Origin: Aquimarina megaterium XH134
GTDB lineage: Bacteria > Bacteroidota > Bacteroidia > Flavobacteriales > Flavobacteriaceae
NCBI RefSeq assembly: GCF_000520975.1
Contig: NZ_JACB01000003.1
Coordinates: 372,001 to 436,000 of the forward strand
Direction of reading: 5' to 3'
Length of the DNA stretch: 64,000 bases
Shown here: positions 17,361 through 26,804 of the stretch, piece by piece
Layout of the letters: each line of letters starts with the position of its first letter
Position numbering within the stretch: position 1 is the stretch's first letter
Made by a program: the position numbers and the translations under genes
Notes under the pieces: model-generated
What the model saw: the letters and a program-made list of their open reading frames with translations, nothing else
What the model was told of the DNA's origin: nothing
Database searches by the model: none

Positions 17361-20300
17361 ATGCTAAACAAAAGCATCAAATTTCTTATCGAGAATAAAT
17401 TGGTTGCAGTCCTTATGGTAGCTCTCTTTGTAGGGTGGGGCGTAGTAAATGCACCATTTGGGTGGCAAACCGGAATATTACCTAGCGACCCTGTAGCGGT
17501 TGATGCCATACCAGATATTGGCGAAAACCAGCAAATTGTATTTACAAAATGGCAAGGACGGTCACCGCAAGATATCGAGAATCAGATTACATATCCCTTA
17601 ACTACTTCACTTTTAGGAGTTCCTGGAGTAAAGACCATTCGTAGCTCTTCGATGTTTGGATTTTCTAGTATTTATATCATTTTTGAAGAAGATGTAGAAT
17701 TCTATTGGAGTAGGAGTCGTATTCTGGAAAAACTAAACTCACTACCATCAGGGTTATTGCCAAATGGAGTAAGCCCTGGTTTGGGGCCCGATGCAACTGG
17801 ATTAGGTCAGATTTTTTGGTATACTTTAGAAGGACGGGACGAAAACGGTAATGTAACTGGTGGTTGGGATTTACAAGAACTAAGAAGTATCCAGGATTAT
17901 TATGTAAAATATGCATTATCATCTGCAGGCGGAGTATCAGAGGTAGCTTCTATTGGTGGGTACGTACAAGAATATCAAGTAGATGTGCATCCAGAGTTAA
18001 TGCGCCAGTATAACATTAGTTTACAGCAAATTGTTAATGCAGTTAAACAATCAAATCGGGATATTGGTGCGCAGACCTTAGAAATTAATCAAGCAGAATA
18101 CCTTATTCGTGGTTTAGGATACATAAAATCTATAGGCGATATAGAAAATGCCGTAGTGACGTCAGAAGAATTTACCGCAATACGTATTAAAGATATTGCC
18201 AGCGTTAGTTTAGGGCCAGAAGCAAGAAGGGGTATTCTAGATAAAGAAGGTGCAGAAGTAGTAGGAGGCGTTGTTGTTGCACGTTATGGAGCAAACCCAT
18301 TAGAGGTTATCAATAATGTGAAAGATAAAATTAGCGAACTCAGTACCGGATTACCATCTAAACAATTAAAAGATGGTCGTACCTCACAATTAACCATAGT
18401 TCCTTTTTATGATCGAACCGAACTTATTCATGAAACAATAGGTACACTTAATGACGCTCTTACCTTAGAGATTTTGATAACCTTTCTTGTTGTCATTATT
18501 ATGGTATTTAATCTTAGAGCTTCAATTCTTATTTCAGGACTCTTACCAGTAGCCATTTTAATGGTTTTTATAGCAATGAAATTGTTTGGCGTTGATGCCA
18601 ATATCGTTGCTTTATCCGGTATTGCCATTGCTATTGGTACTATGGTAGATATGGGAGTGATACTTTCAGAAAACATTATAAGGCATTTGGATGAAAATAA
18701 AAATCATTTACCAGTGAATACAGTAGTGTATAATGCTACTGCAGAAATTTCTGGAGCGATATTAACAGCAGTACTAACCACCATAATCAGTTTTATTCCT
18801 GTATTTACGATGATTGGTGCAGAAGGAAAACTATTTAGACCATTAGCATTTACCAAAACAATGGCACTTACAGCATCAATCATAGTAGCCTTGTTCCTCA
18901 TCCCTCCATTTGCTGCTTTTCTATTCAAAAAGAAAAATATAAAAACTTCAATAAGTTATATCATCAATGGTGTTTTAATTGTATTAGGAGGTATAGTAAT
19001 TTTTAATGGTATATGGTTAGGTATCATTTTGATAGCTTTCGCAATAACTGCTATTCTTGGCTTAAGAGGTGTAGCTTCACAAAAGCATATTGATTTGACA
19101 AATATTAGTATAGCGGTAATAACTATAGTGTTTTTACTATCAGAGTATTGGAGACCTCTTGGAGTTGATAAAAGTATGTTTGTTAACCTCATTTTTGTAG
19201 GAATCATTTGCTTTGGGTTGTTAGGTACTTTTACGCTGTTTAGAAAATACTATACCAGAATATTACGATGGGCGTTGAACAATAAATTACTATTCCTATC
19301 TCTACCCACCATTATCGTTGTTTTTGGTTTTTTAATCATGAAAAATATTGGGAAAGAATTTATGCCTTCATTAAATGAGGGATCTTTCCTATTGATGCCG
19401 ACCACATTATCACATGCTGGAGTGGCAGAAAATAAAAGGATATTACAGCAATTGGATATGGCAGTAGCAAGTATTCCTGAAATTAAAACTGTTGTTGGTA
19501 AAGCCGGAAGAACAGAATCTTCTCTTGATCCTGCTCCATTATCAATGTATGAGAACATTATTTTGTATAAGCCCGAGTATATGCTTAATGAAAATGGTAA
19601 GAGACAACGATATAAGGTTAATGAGGACGGCTTATTTATAAGTAAAGATGGTAATTTGATTGACAATAAAAACTATGATGTTAATCTTGATAAAACCAGT
19701 AAAGTATCAAAAAAGAAATATTTCTCGATTAATAGAGAAAGTCTTATTCCTGATAATAACGGTGAATTCTACCGCAACTGGAGACCAGAAATCAAGAGTC
19801 CAGATGATATTTGGAGTGAAATCATAAACGTCACAAAATTACCTGGAGTAACTTCTGCTCCAAAATTACAACCGATAGAAACCCGATTGATAATGCTACA
19901 AACGGGAATGCGTGCACCAATGGGTATTAAAGTAAAAGGGCAAAACTTAAAACAAATTGAAGCTTTTGGAATCCAATTAGAAGAGATACTGAAAGAGGTA
20001 GATGGTGTAAAAGATGAAGCTGTTTTTGCCGACCGTATTGTTGGGAAACCTTATCTACTTATTGACATTGATCGAGAACAATTAGTACGTTATGGAGTAT
20101 CTGTTGAACAGGTTCAGCAAATTCTGGAAGTCGCAGTAGGAGGGATCTCCCTTACACAAACAGTTGAAGGCAGAGAACGTTATGGAGTTCGAGTACGCTA
20201 TCCACGAGAGCTTCGGGCTAATCCAACAGATCTTGCAACTATTTACGTTCCCATAAAAAAAGGAAGTTCGATACCGTTAAGCGAATTGGTAGATATTCGT

Positions 20301-21095
20301 TATGAACAAGGACCGCAAGTGATAAAAAGCGAGGATACATTTCTTGTAGGCTATGTTTTATTTGATAAGAAAGATGGTTTTGCAGAAGTAAATGTCGTTA
20401 AGAATGCGCAACATCTGATAAAAACTAAGATTGATAATAATGAACTGATTGTTCCAAAAGGAATCACCTATCAATTTACAGGTACTTATGAAAATCAACT
20501 TAGGGCAGAAAAGACATTGTCTATAGTAGTACCTCTAGCTTTGGCCATTATCTTTTTGATTCTCTATTTTCAGTTTCGCTCAATAACTACTTCTTTCATA
20601 GTATTTACAGGTATTGCAGTAGCTTTTTCTGGCGGGTTTTTAATGATCTGGCTATATGGTCAGGATTGGTTTTTAAACATTAGTTTCTTTGGCGAAAACT
20701 TGCGAGATCTGTTTCAGGTTCATACAATCAACCTCAGTGTTGCCGTATGGGTTGGTTTCATAGCACTTTTTGGTATTGCTACAGATGATGGAGTAGTAAT
20801 GGCTACTTATCTTAAACAGACGTTTGATAAAAATAAACCAAAATCCCTTGATGATATTAGAACATCTGTGATCGAAGCAGGAGAGCAAAGAATTCGTCCA
20901 TGCCTCATGACCACCGCAACTACAATTCTTGCACTATTACCAATATTAACATCTACCGGTCGTGGGAGTGATATTATGATACCTATGGCAATTCCTTCCT
21001 TTGGAGGGATGGGGATTGCACTTATAACACTATTTGTAGTACCTGTATTATTTGGCTGGAAAAAAGAAGTTCAACTTAAACAAATGAATAAATGA
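17361..21095 (+). CDS. cusA: Heavy-metal RND efflux transporter, CusA-like inner-membrane pump
   Basis: A 1244-residue proton-driven pump exporting metal from the periplasm or cytoplasm through a TolC-type duct. The family TM4 motif is present (GTMVDMGVILSENIIR). All three methionines that bind Cu(I)/Ag(I) in E. coli CusA appear to be kept: M679 (FLLMPTT), M729 (PAPLSMYENI) and M845 (MLQTGMRAP). This points to copper/silver, not zinc/cobalt. It is about 200 residues longer than E. coli CusA: an extra hydrophobic block before the second transmembrane half and a polar insertion of about 67 residues between M729 and M845 explain this. It overlaps the TolC-like gene by 4 bases; the adaptor lies at the far end of the cluster. 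Confidence 0.92.
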   Translation: MLNKSIKFLIENKLVAVLMVALFVGWGVVNAPFGWQTGILPSDPVAVDAIPDIGENQQIVFTKWQGRSPQDIENQITYPLTTSLLGVPGVKTIRSSSMFGFSSIYIIFEEDVEFYWSRSRILEKLNSLPSGLLPNGVSPGLGPDATGLGQIFWYTLEGRDENGNVTGGWDLQELRSIQDYYVKYALSSAGGVSEVASIGGYVQEYQVDVHPELMRQYNISLQQIVNAVKQSNRDIGAQTLEINQAEYLIRGLGYIKSIGDIENAVVTSEEFTAIRIKDIASVSLGPEARRGILDKEGAEVVGGVVVARYGANPLEVINNVKDKISELSTGLPSKQLKDGRTSQLTIVPFYDRTELIHETIGTLNDALTLEILITFLVVIIMVFNLRASILISGLLPVAILMVFIAMKLFGVDANIVALSGIAIAIGTMVDMGVILSENIIRHLDENKNHLPVNTVVYNATAEISGAILTAVLTTIISFIPVFTMIGAEGKLFRPLAFTKTMALTASIIVALFLIPPFAAFLFKKKNIKTSISYIINGVLIVLGGIVIFNGIWLGIILIAFAITAILGLRGVASQKHIDLTNISIAVITIVFLLSEYWRPLGVDKSMFVNLIFVGIICFGLLGTFTLFRKYYTRILRWALNNKLLFLSLPTIIVVFGFLIMKNIGKEFMPSLNEGSFLLMPTTLSHAGVAENKRILQQLDMAVASIPEIKTVVGKAGRTESSLDPAPLSMYENIILYKPEYMLNENGKRQRYKVNEDGLFISKDGNLIDNKNYDVNLDKTSKVSKKKYFSINRESLIPDNNGEFYRNWRPEIKSPDDIWSEIINVTKLPGVTSAPKLQPIETRLIMLQTGMRAPMGIKVKGQNLKQIEAFGIQLEEILKEVDGVKDEAVFADRIVGKPYLLIDIDREQLVRYGVSVEQVQQILEVAVGGISLTQTVEGRERYGVRVRYPRELRANPTDLATIYVPIKKGSSIPLSELVDIRYEQGPQVIKSEDTFLVGYVLFDKKDGFAEVNVVKNAQHLIKTKIDNNELIVPKGITYQFTGTYENQLRAEKTLSIVVPLALAIIFLILYFQFRSITTSFIVFTGIAVAFSGGFLMIWLYGQDWFLNISFFGENLRDLFQVHTINLSVAVWVGFIALFGIATDDGVVMATYLKQTFDKNKPKSLDDIRTSVIEAGEQRIRPCLMTTATTILALLPILTSTGRGSDIMIPMAIPSFGGMGIALITLFVVPVLFGWKKEVQLKQMNK

Positions 21096-22309
21096 AACAT
21101 TTAAATATCATAATAGGATTTCTTTTCATTTCAGTTTTTACACATGCTCAACAACTTGAATCATATATTCAAGAAGGATGGCTTAATAGTGCTAAAATTC
21201 AGTCTTTTGAGTTGCGTTATGCTGTTGCAAAAGAAAAAATAAAAGAAGTAAACGCGATACCTAATACACAGTTTGGTGTAGGGTATTTTGTAAGCGAACC
21301 TGAAACACGTACAGGAGCGCAGCGTGCAAAATTTTCGATCCAACAAAAGCTACCTTGGTTTGGAACAATCACAGCAAGAGAGAATTATTCTACTGCTATG
21401 GCAGAGGCAGAATATGTAGATATTGTAATTATGAAAAGAAAATTAGCACTTTCAATTTCTCAATCGTATTATAAATTGTTTGCTATACAAAACAAACAAA
21501 AAATCCTCGAAGATAATATTCTACTATTGCAAACATATGAGAAGCTGGCATTAACATCTGTAGAAGTTGGTAAAGCCTCTGCAGTTGATGTACTAAGGCT
21601 ACAAATCCGTCAAAATGAATTAAAACAGCATAAAGGAGTACTTAAAGAAAGTTTTCTGGCAGAACAAATAGTTTTTAATGCTTTACTCAATCGAGATTCT
21701 GATATTGATATAATTGTTCCCAATGAAATGAACATACCACTAGAAGATCCTATTACCAATAATGAAAATTTACAACTTAATCCAGAATTACTTAAATACG
21801 ATAAAATATATGAAAGCATAAAACAATCAGAATTACTTAATCGAAAAGAAAAGGCACCACAAATTGGCTTTGGACTTGACTACATACCAGTATCAGAGAG
21901 AAATGATGTTATTATAAGTGATAATGGTAAGGATATTATAATGCCTATGGTATCTTTTTCTATACCAATATTTAGTAAACGTCATGATTCCCGAACTCGT
22001 CAAAACGAATTACGTCAGCAAGAAATTACAGCGCAAAAAGAAGAACGATTAAATCGTATGGAAACGATTTTAGGAAAGGCTATTTCGAATAGAAATACTG
22101 CAAGAATCAAATACAATACCCAGAAAGAAAATTTAAAACAGGCAAAAAATGCAGAAGAAATATTAATAAAAAGCTATGAAACAGGGACTATAGATTTTAA
22201 TGATGTGTTAGACATCCAGGAACTACAGCTTAAATTTCAGCTCAATCAAATAGAGAGCATACAGTTATACTATATAGAAGCTGCAATAATCAATTACTTA
22301 ACAAATTAA
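21092..22309 (+). CDS. TolC family outer-membrane efflux protein, CusC-like
   Basis: A 405-residue outer-membrane duct with a signal peptide (IIGFLFISVFTHA before QQ). It is mainly alpha-helical with long heptad-rich stretches, and the two halves resemble each other as in TolC (KLALTSVEVGKASAVDVLRL against ILIKSYETGTIDFNDVLDI). Its start overlaps the CusA stop (ATGA), so the two are co-translated. Together with the adaptor at 26797 it should form the tripartite copper/silver pump. It is somewhat shorter than E. coli CusC, which is normal in this phylum. Confidence 0.9.
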   Translation: MKHLNIIIGFLFISVFTHAQQLESYIQEGWLNSAKIQSFELRYAVAKEKIKEVNAIPNTQFGVGYFVSEPETRTGAQRAKFSIQQKLPWFGTITARENYSTAMAEAEYVDIVIMKRKLALSISQSYYKLFAIQNKQKILEDNILLLQTYEKLALTSVEVGKASAVDVLRLQIRQNELKQHKGVLKESFLAEQIVFNALLNRDSDIDIIVPNEMNIPLEDPITNNENLQLNPELLKYDKIYESIKQSELLNRKEKAPQIGFGLDYIPVSERNDVIISDNGKDIIMPMVSFSIPIFSKRHDSRTRQNELRQQEITAQKEERLNRMETILGKAISNRNTARIKYNTQKENLKQAKNAEEILIKSYETGTIDFNDVLDIQELQLKFQLNQIESIQLYYIEAAIINYLTN

Positions 22310-22338
22310 AAACAATAATATTTAAAAAAAATAAACAA

Positions 22339-22902
22339 ATGAGAAACTTAAAAATTTATGATATTAGAATAATTTTGGGAGCAATACTAGCATTAACAAT
22401 ACTATCTTGCAAAGAGAATGATACATCTAAAACAGAAGAGAAACAAGATCATCATTCTGAGGTGGAGCATAACGAAGATCATAGTAGTCATGATGTAGAA
22501 CAAACAACAGAGGTTCAGTTTACAGATGCTAAGACAGCAGAAGCTTTTCAGCATTATATCCATATTAAGACTGCTTTGGTAAACACAGATGTTAATGAAG
22601 CAAAAACAGGAGCTCAAATGCTTGCCAAAATGACAGAGAATGAAGTGTTTAAATTGGCGGCTGAGTCAATATTCAATACAGATGACATCGAGGCACAAAG
22701 AAAAGCGTTTACAGAAGTTACTACTCAAATGGAAACCTTACTTAACGGAGCATTATCATCGGGAGAAGTTTATAAGCAATATTGCCCAATGGCATTTGAT
22801 AATACAGGGGCATATTGGTTGTCTAAAGAAAAAGAAATTAGAAACCCATATTTTGGAGATCGTATGTTAAAATGTGGTAGTGTTGCCAAAACTATAAAAT
22901 AA
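22339..22902 (+). CDS. DUF3347 domain lipoprotein, His-rich (copper cluster)
   Basis: A 187-residue predicted lipoprotein with acceptor cysteine C24 (LTILSCKEN). A histidine/acidic-rich linker follows (HHSEVEHNEDHSSH), a likely metal-binding tail. The DUF3347 domain fills the rest. Its last 40 residues (QYCPMAF, then KEKEIRNPYFGDRML) match the C-terminus of the CusB-like adaptor at 28390-28515 almost word for word. A periplasmic copper-binding role in delivery to or sensing by the pump is likely but inferred. It lies 29 bases after the TolC-like gene. Confidence 0.82.
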   Translation: MRNLKIYDIRIILGAILALTILSCKENDTSKTEEKQDHHSEVEHNEDHSSHDVEQTTEVQFTDAKTAEAFQHYIHIKTALVNTDVNEAKTGAQMLAKMTENEVFKLAAESIFNTDDIEAQRKAFTEVTTQMETLLNGALSSGEVYKQYCPMAFDNTGAYWLSKEKEIRNPYFGDRMLKCGSVAKTIK

Positions 22903-22948
22903 GTATACTGGCTATTCCATCTGATCTCTAAAACAATAATATTAACAG

Positions 22949-23509
22949 ATGAAGAAAATTTTAATTAAAAATATGGTCTGCAATCGGTGTAAAACTGTAC
23001 TACAACAGGAGTTTGAAAATGCCAAAATTCCTGTTGAAACAATAGAATTGGGAGAGATAGTCTTTAGCAGTATTGATAGCTCGATTTTTAAAAAAGTAAA
23101 TGAGATCATTACCCGTAATGGTTTCGAGATCATAAATGATGAAGTAGATCTTATTGTAGAACAAGTGAAATCCTATTTGATTAGCGAATTGTCAAAAGAA
23201 AACATATTAAATGAAAATCTATCTGACCTTATTTCAAAATATATGCATAGGGACTATTCTGTGATAAGTAAATTGTTTAGTAGTAATGAAAGTTTGACTA
23301 TAGAAAAATATTTTATTCGTCTTAAAATTGAAAAAGCGAAGGAATATATTCAAATGGGAAATTTAAGTTTTTCTGAAATAGCATATACATTGAATTATAA
23401 AAGCGGAAGCCATCTGGCAAAACAGTTTAAAACAATTACCGGGATGTCTATGAGTAACTTTAAAAACCTACAATTGTGGGATCGCCAACCGCTAGACCAA
23501 ATTGTATAA
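22949..23509 (+). CDS. AraC-type regulator with HMA-like CxxC N-terminal domain
   Basis: A 186-residue protein. The first 70 residues look like a ferredoxin-fold HMA metal-binding domain, with NMVCNRC at residues 9-15 in place of the usual GMTCxxC. The C-terminal 100 residues are an AraC/XylS double helix-turn-helix (KIEKAKEYIQMGNLSFSEIA, then GSHLAKQFKTITGMSMSNFK). It lies inside the copper cluster, between the DUF3347 lipoprotein and CopA. The combination suggests a cytoplasmic Cu(I) sensor that controls the cluster directly. The metal-sensing role is inferred from the CxxC motif and location. Confidence 0.82.
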   Translation: MKKILIKNMVCNRCKTVLQQEFENAKIPVETIELGEIVFSSIDSSIFKKVNEIITRNGFEIINDEVDLIVEQVKSYLISELSKENILNENLSDLISKYMHRDYSVISKLFSSNESLTIEKYFIRLKIEKAKEYIQMGNLSFSEIAYTLNYKSGSHLAKQFKTITGMSMSNFKNLQLWDRQPLDQIV

Positions 23510-23586
23510 GAAGAAACCATAATTATCAAATAAAAAGAGATGTGAACTCAATAATTTTGAAGATCAAACAACAATAAATATAGCAG

Positions 23587-26088
23587 ATGAAACACATATA
23601 TAAAATATCTGGAATGACTTGTAATGGTTGTAGAGGTCATGTAGAGCACATCCTTGATACTATGGATGGTGTGATCAGTGCGTCTGTTGATCTTGAAAAA
23701 GCAGAAGCAATTATTGAGACAGAAGAACACATTTCTTTAACTGTTTTTCAAGAAAGATTAGCAAGAGAAGGAGGACGTTATGAAATTCACCTTCCTGGGA
23801 TGCAAAATCACGATGATAAACCAAAACAGGCTAAACCTAAAGGAAAAGGTGCGGGTGTTTTTTATTGTCCTATGTATTGCGAAGAAGATAAAACATACAA
23901 TACATTACAGGATTGCCCCGTGTGTGGGATGGATTTGGTTGAAGAAGTAACTATACATACCATTACTAAAGAACAATATGGTTGTCCGATGCACCCAGAA
24001 GTAATTAAAGATGCTCCGGGGTCCTGTTCTATTTGTGGTATGGATTTAGTGCTATTACAACCAGATATTTCTGAAGAAGAGAAGAATTATAAAAAACTAC
24101 TAAAGAAATTCTGGATAGCTGTACTATTTACGGTCCCTATTTTTATAATAGCGATGTCAGATATGTTTTCGAGTAATCCACTTAATGATATTTTAGACTT
24201 AAAATACTGGAACTGGATTCAGTTTGTACTTTCTGTTCCTGTAGTGTTTTATGCTACCTGGATGTTTTTTGAACGTGCCGTACGTTCTATAAAAATCTGG
24301 AACCTCAATATGTTTACTCTTATTGGTGTTGGGGCAGGTGTTGCATGGTTGTTTAGTGTTTTAGCTATACTTTTCCCTGATTTTTTTCCAGATCAGTTTA
24401 AAACAGAATCAGGAACAGTACATGTTTATTTTGAAGCGACCACTGTTATCTTAACGCTCGTGCTTATGGGACAAGTATTAGAATCGCGAGCACATAGCAA
24501 AACAAATTCTGCAATTAAGGAGTTATTAAAGCTTGTACCTAACAAAGCAATACGTGTTGTAAAAGGGATAGAAGAAGAAATTTCTATAGACCAGATCGAA
24601 TTGAGTGATATCTTACGTGTAAAACCTGGAGATAAAATACCCGTGGATGGATCAATCTTTCAGGGGCAAACATCTGTAGACGAATCAATGATTACAGGTG
24701 AACCAATACCAGTAGATAAGACTGAAGGCGATCAGGTAAGTAGCGGTACAATTAATGGAAATCATTCTTTTTTATTGAAAGCAGAAAAAGTGGGATCCGA
24801 AACGCTTTTGTCAAAGATTATACAAATGGTAAATGATGCAAGTCGTAGTCGTGCACCTATTCAAAAACTGGCAGATATTGTTTCGGGATATTTTGTTCCT
24901 ATAGTGGTTGTTATAGCGCTAATTACATTTGCCGTTTGGGCATTTTATGGTCCCAATCCTGCTTATGTTTATGCATTTGTAAATGCGATTGCTGTACTCA
25001 TTATTGCCTGTCCGTGTGCCTTAGGATTGGCTACACCTATGTCTGTAATGGTCGGAGTTGGAAAAGGAGCTCAAAATGGTGTGCTTATTAAAAAGGCAGA
25101 AGCACTCGAAATCATGAACAAGGTTGATACCCTTATTGTAGACAAAACAGGAACCATAACTGAAGGAAAACCTACTGTTGAAAACGTAGTACCTGTTGGA
25201 GATCGATTTGGTAAAGAAGAAATTCTTCAATACATCATTTCTCTTAATAATTTAAGCGAACATCCATTAGCTCAGGCAACTGTGAAATATGGAAAAGAAC
25301 AGCATATTAAATTGTTAGATGTAAGCGAATTTAAAGCAGTAATAGGAAAAGGAGTAGAAGGGAGTATTGCAAACCTAAAAGTGATATTGGGTAATGAAAA
25401 ACTGCTAGAATATGCCAATGTGTCTATTTCAGATGAATTTAAAAAACAAGCTGAATCTTATCAGAAAAAAGGAAAAACTGTGTCGTATTTATCTATTGAC
25501 CAAGATATAGCAGGTTATATCGTTATAGGAGATAAAATCAAAGAAACTAGTAGTAAAGCTATTAAACAATTACAGGATAGAGGAATTGAAATTATTATGC
25601 TTACTGGGGATAATTATAATACAGCCCATGCAGTAGCTAATGAACTTCATCTCACAAATTTTAAAGCAGAGATGTTACCAGAAGATAAACTCGGTGAGGT
25701 CGAAAAATTACAACATAGTGGTAGGGTAGTTGCGATGGCTGGGGATGGTATTAACGATGCTCCTGCTCTTGCAAAAAGTGATGTTGGTATTGCAATGGGT
25801 ACAGGTACTGATGTAGCAATAGAGAGTGCAACTATTACTTTGGTAAAAGGAGATTTACAAGGTATTGTGAAAGCAAAAAAATTGAGTGATAAAGTAATGA
25901 AGAATATCAAACAAAACCTTTTCTTCGCACTTATTTACAACGCATTAGGGGTACCTATAGCTGCCGGAGTACTTTTTCCTTTTTTCGGAATTCTGTTATC
26001 TCCTATGATTGCAGCTCTGGCAATGAGTTTTAGTTCTGTATCCGTAATAACTAATGCTTTACGATTAAAAACAATACATATTAATTAG
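23587..26088 (+). CDS. copA: Copper-translocating P1B-type ATPase
   Basis: An 833-residue Cu(I) export ATPase. The N-terminal HMA domain has GMTCNGC (C12, C15). Two heavy-metal-binding zinc-ribbon-like repeats follow (from C94 and C133, each CPM...CxxCGMDL). Then come the membrane domain with CPC at 475-477, phosphorylation motif DKTGT at 519, the SEHP motif (EHPLAQA) and [10 protein letters not shown]. The last helix has [14 protein letters not shown], the MxxSS-type signature of copper-specific P1B-1 pumps. It moves cytoplasmic Cu(I) outward, complementing the periplasm-clearing RND pump encoded around it. Confidence 0.94.
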   Translation: MKHIYKISGMTCNGCRGHVEHILDTMDGVISASVDLEKAEAIIETEEHISLTVFQERLAREGGRYEIHLPGMQNHDDKPKQAKPKGKGAGVFYCPMYCEEDKTYNTLQDCPVCGMDLVEEVTIHTITKEQYGCPMHPEVIKDAPGSCSICGMDLVLLQPDISEEEKNYKKLLKKFWIAVLFTVPIFIIAMSDMFSSNPLNDILDLKYWNWIQFVLSVPVVFYATWMFFERAVRSIKIWNLNMFTLIGVGAGVAWLFSVLAILFPDFFPDQFKTESGTVHVYFEATTVILTLVLMGQVLESRAHSKTNSAIKELLKLVPNKAIRVVKGIEEEISIDQIELSDILRVKPGDKIPVDGSIFQGQTSVDESMITGEPIPVDKTEGDQVSSGTINGNHSFLLKAEKVGSETLLSKIIQMVNDASRSRAPIQKLADIVSGYFVPIVVVIALITFAVWAFYGPNPAYVYAFVNAIAVLIIACPCALGLATPMSVMVGVGKGAQNGVLIKKAEALEIMNKVDTLIVDKTGTITEGKPTVENVVPVGDRFGKEEILQYIISLNNLSEHPLAQATVKYGKEQHIKLLDVSEFKAVIGKGVEGSIANLKVILGNEKLLEYANVSISDEFKKQAESYQKKGKTVSYLSIDQDIAGYIVIGDKIKETSSKAIKQLQDRGIEIIMLTGDNYNTAHAVANELHLTNFKAEMLPEDKLGEVEKLQHSGRVVAMAGDGINDAPALAKSDVGIAMGTGTDVAIESATITLVKGDLQGIVKAKKLSDKVMKNIKQNLFFALIYNALGVPIAAGVLFPFFGILLSPMIAALAMSFSSVSVITNALRLKTIHIN

Positions 26089-26090
26089 AT

Positions 26091-26804
26091 ATGGTTAAAA
26101 GACAAACAGCAATAAAAATTAGAAAAGTACATAGGTACTTAGGCCTCTTTTTAGGAATTCAGTTTTTGCTATGGACGGTTAGTGGTTTATATTTTAGCTG
26201 GACAGATATTGATGATATTCATGGAGATCAATTTAAAAATGAAAATATTGATGTTATATCCTTTAACGACTTGATAAAACCTTCTCAAATAGAAACAAAG
26301 GAAGCTATCCAATCATTAGAGCTTAGAGAAATAGCGGGGCAACCATATTATTGGATAAATAAGAAGCAACTTTTTAACGCAAGAACCGGAGTATCAAAAC
26401 CTGAAATTACTGCTTCTGAAGCTTTAAAAATTGCAGAAAAGAATATGTCATCAGAATTAGAAGTAATAGGTATAGAAAAAATAGAAAAAGTAGGTAATCA
26501 TCATGAATATCGTGAAAGACCACTTCCTGCTTATGTTGTTTCTTATGAACATTCTCAAAACATAAAAGCATACATCTCGATAAAAGATGGAAGTTTCCAA
26601 AGAGTGAGACATCGATCGTGGCGTTGGTTTGATTTTCTTTGGATGACTCATACCATGGATTATGAAGGAAGAGATAATTTTAATACAATCATTCTTAGAG
26701 CTTTCTCTCTATTAGGATTAATAACGGTATTAAGTGGATTTACATTATGGTTTGTATCCTCGCCAACCATTAGAAAAATAAAAAAAAATAAACGTCATGA
26801 ATAG
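26091..26804 (+). CDS. PepSY domain-containing membrane protein
   Basis: A 237-residue protein with an N-terminal membrane helix (KVHRYLGLFLGIQFLLWTVS), a periplasmic PepSY-like region (residues about 40-190, with ITASEALKIAEKNM) and a C-terminal helix (LSLLGLITVLSGFTLWFV). The HRYLG and HTMDYEGRDNFN sequences are typical of PepSY-associated TM proteins. It is 2 bases after copA and overlaps the adaptor gene by 8 bases. Conserved histidines near the membrane might handle haem or metal, but the function in copper clusters is unknown. Confidence 0.8.
   Translation: MVKRQTAIKIRKVHRYLGLFLGIQFLLWTVSGLYFSWTDIDDIHGDQFKNENIDVISFNDLIKPSQIETKEAIQSLELREIAGQPYYWINKKQLFNARTGVSKPEITASEALKIAEKNMSSELEVIGIEKIEKVGNHHEYRERPLPAYVVSYEHSQNIKAYISIKDGSFQRVRHRSWRWFDFLWMTHTMDYEGRDNFNTIILRAFSLLGLITVLSGFTLWFVSSPTIRKIKKNKRHE

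Noticed and set aside
19250..19666. 138-residue minus-strand reading frame inside cusA
   Set aside because: Antisense shadow of a conserved RND pump gene, no recognisable domain.
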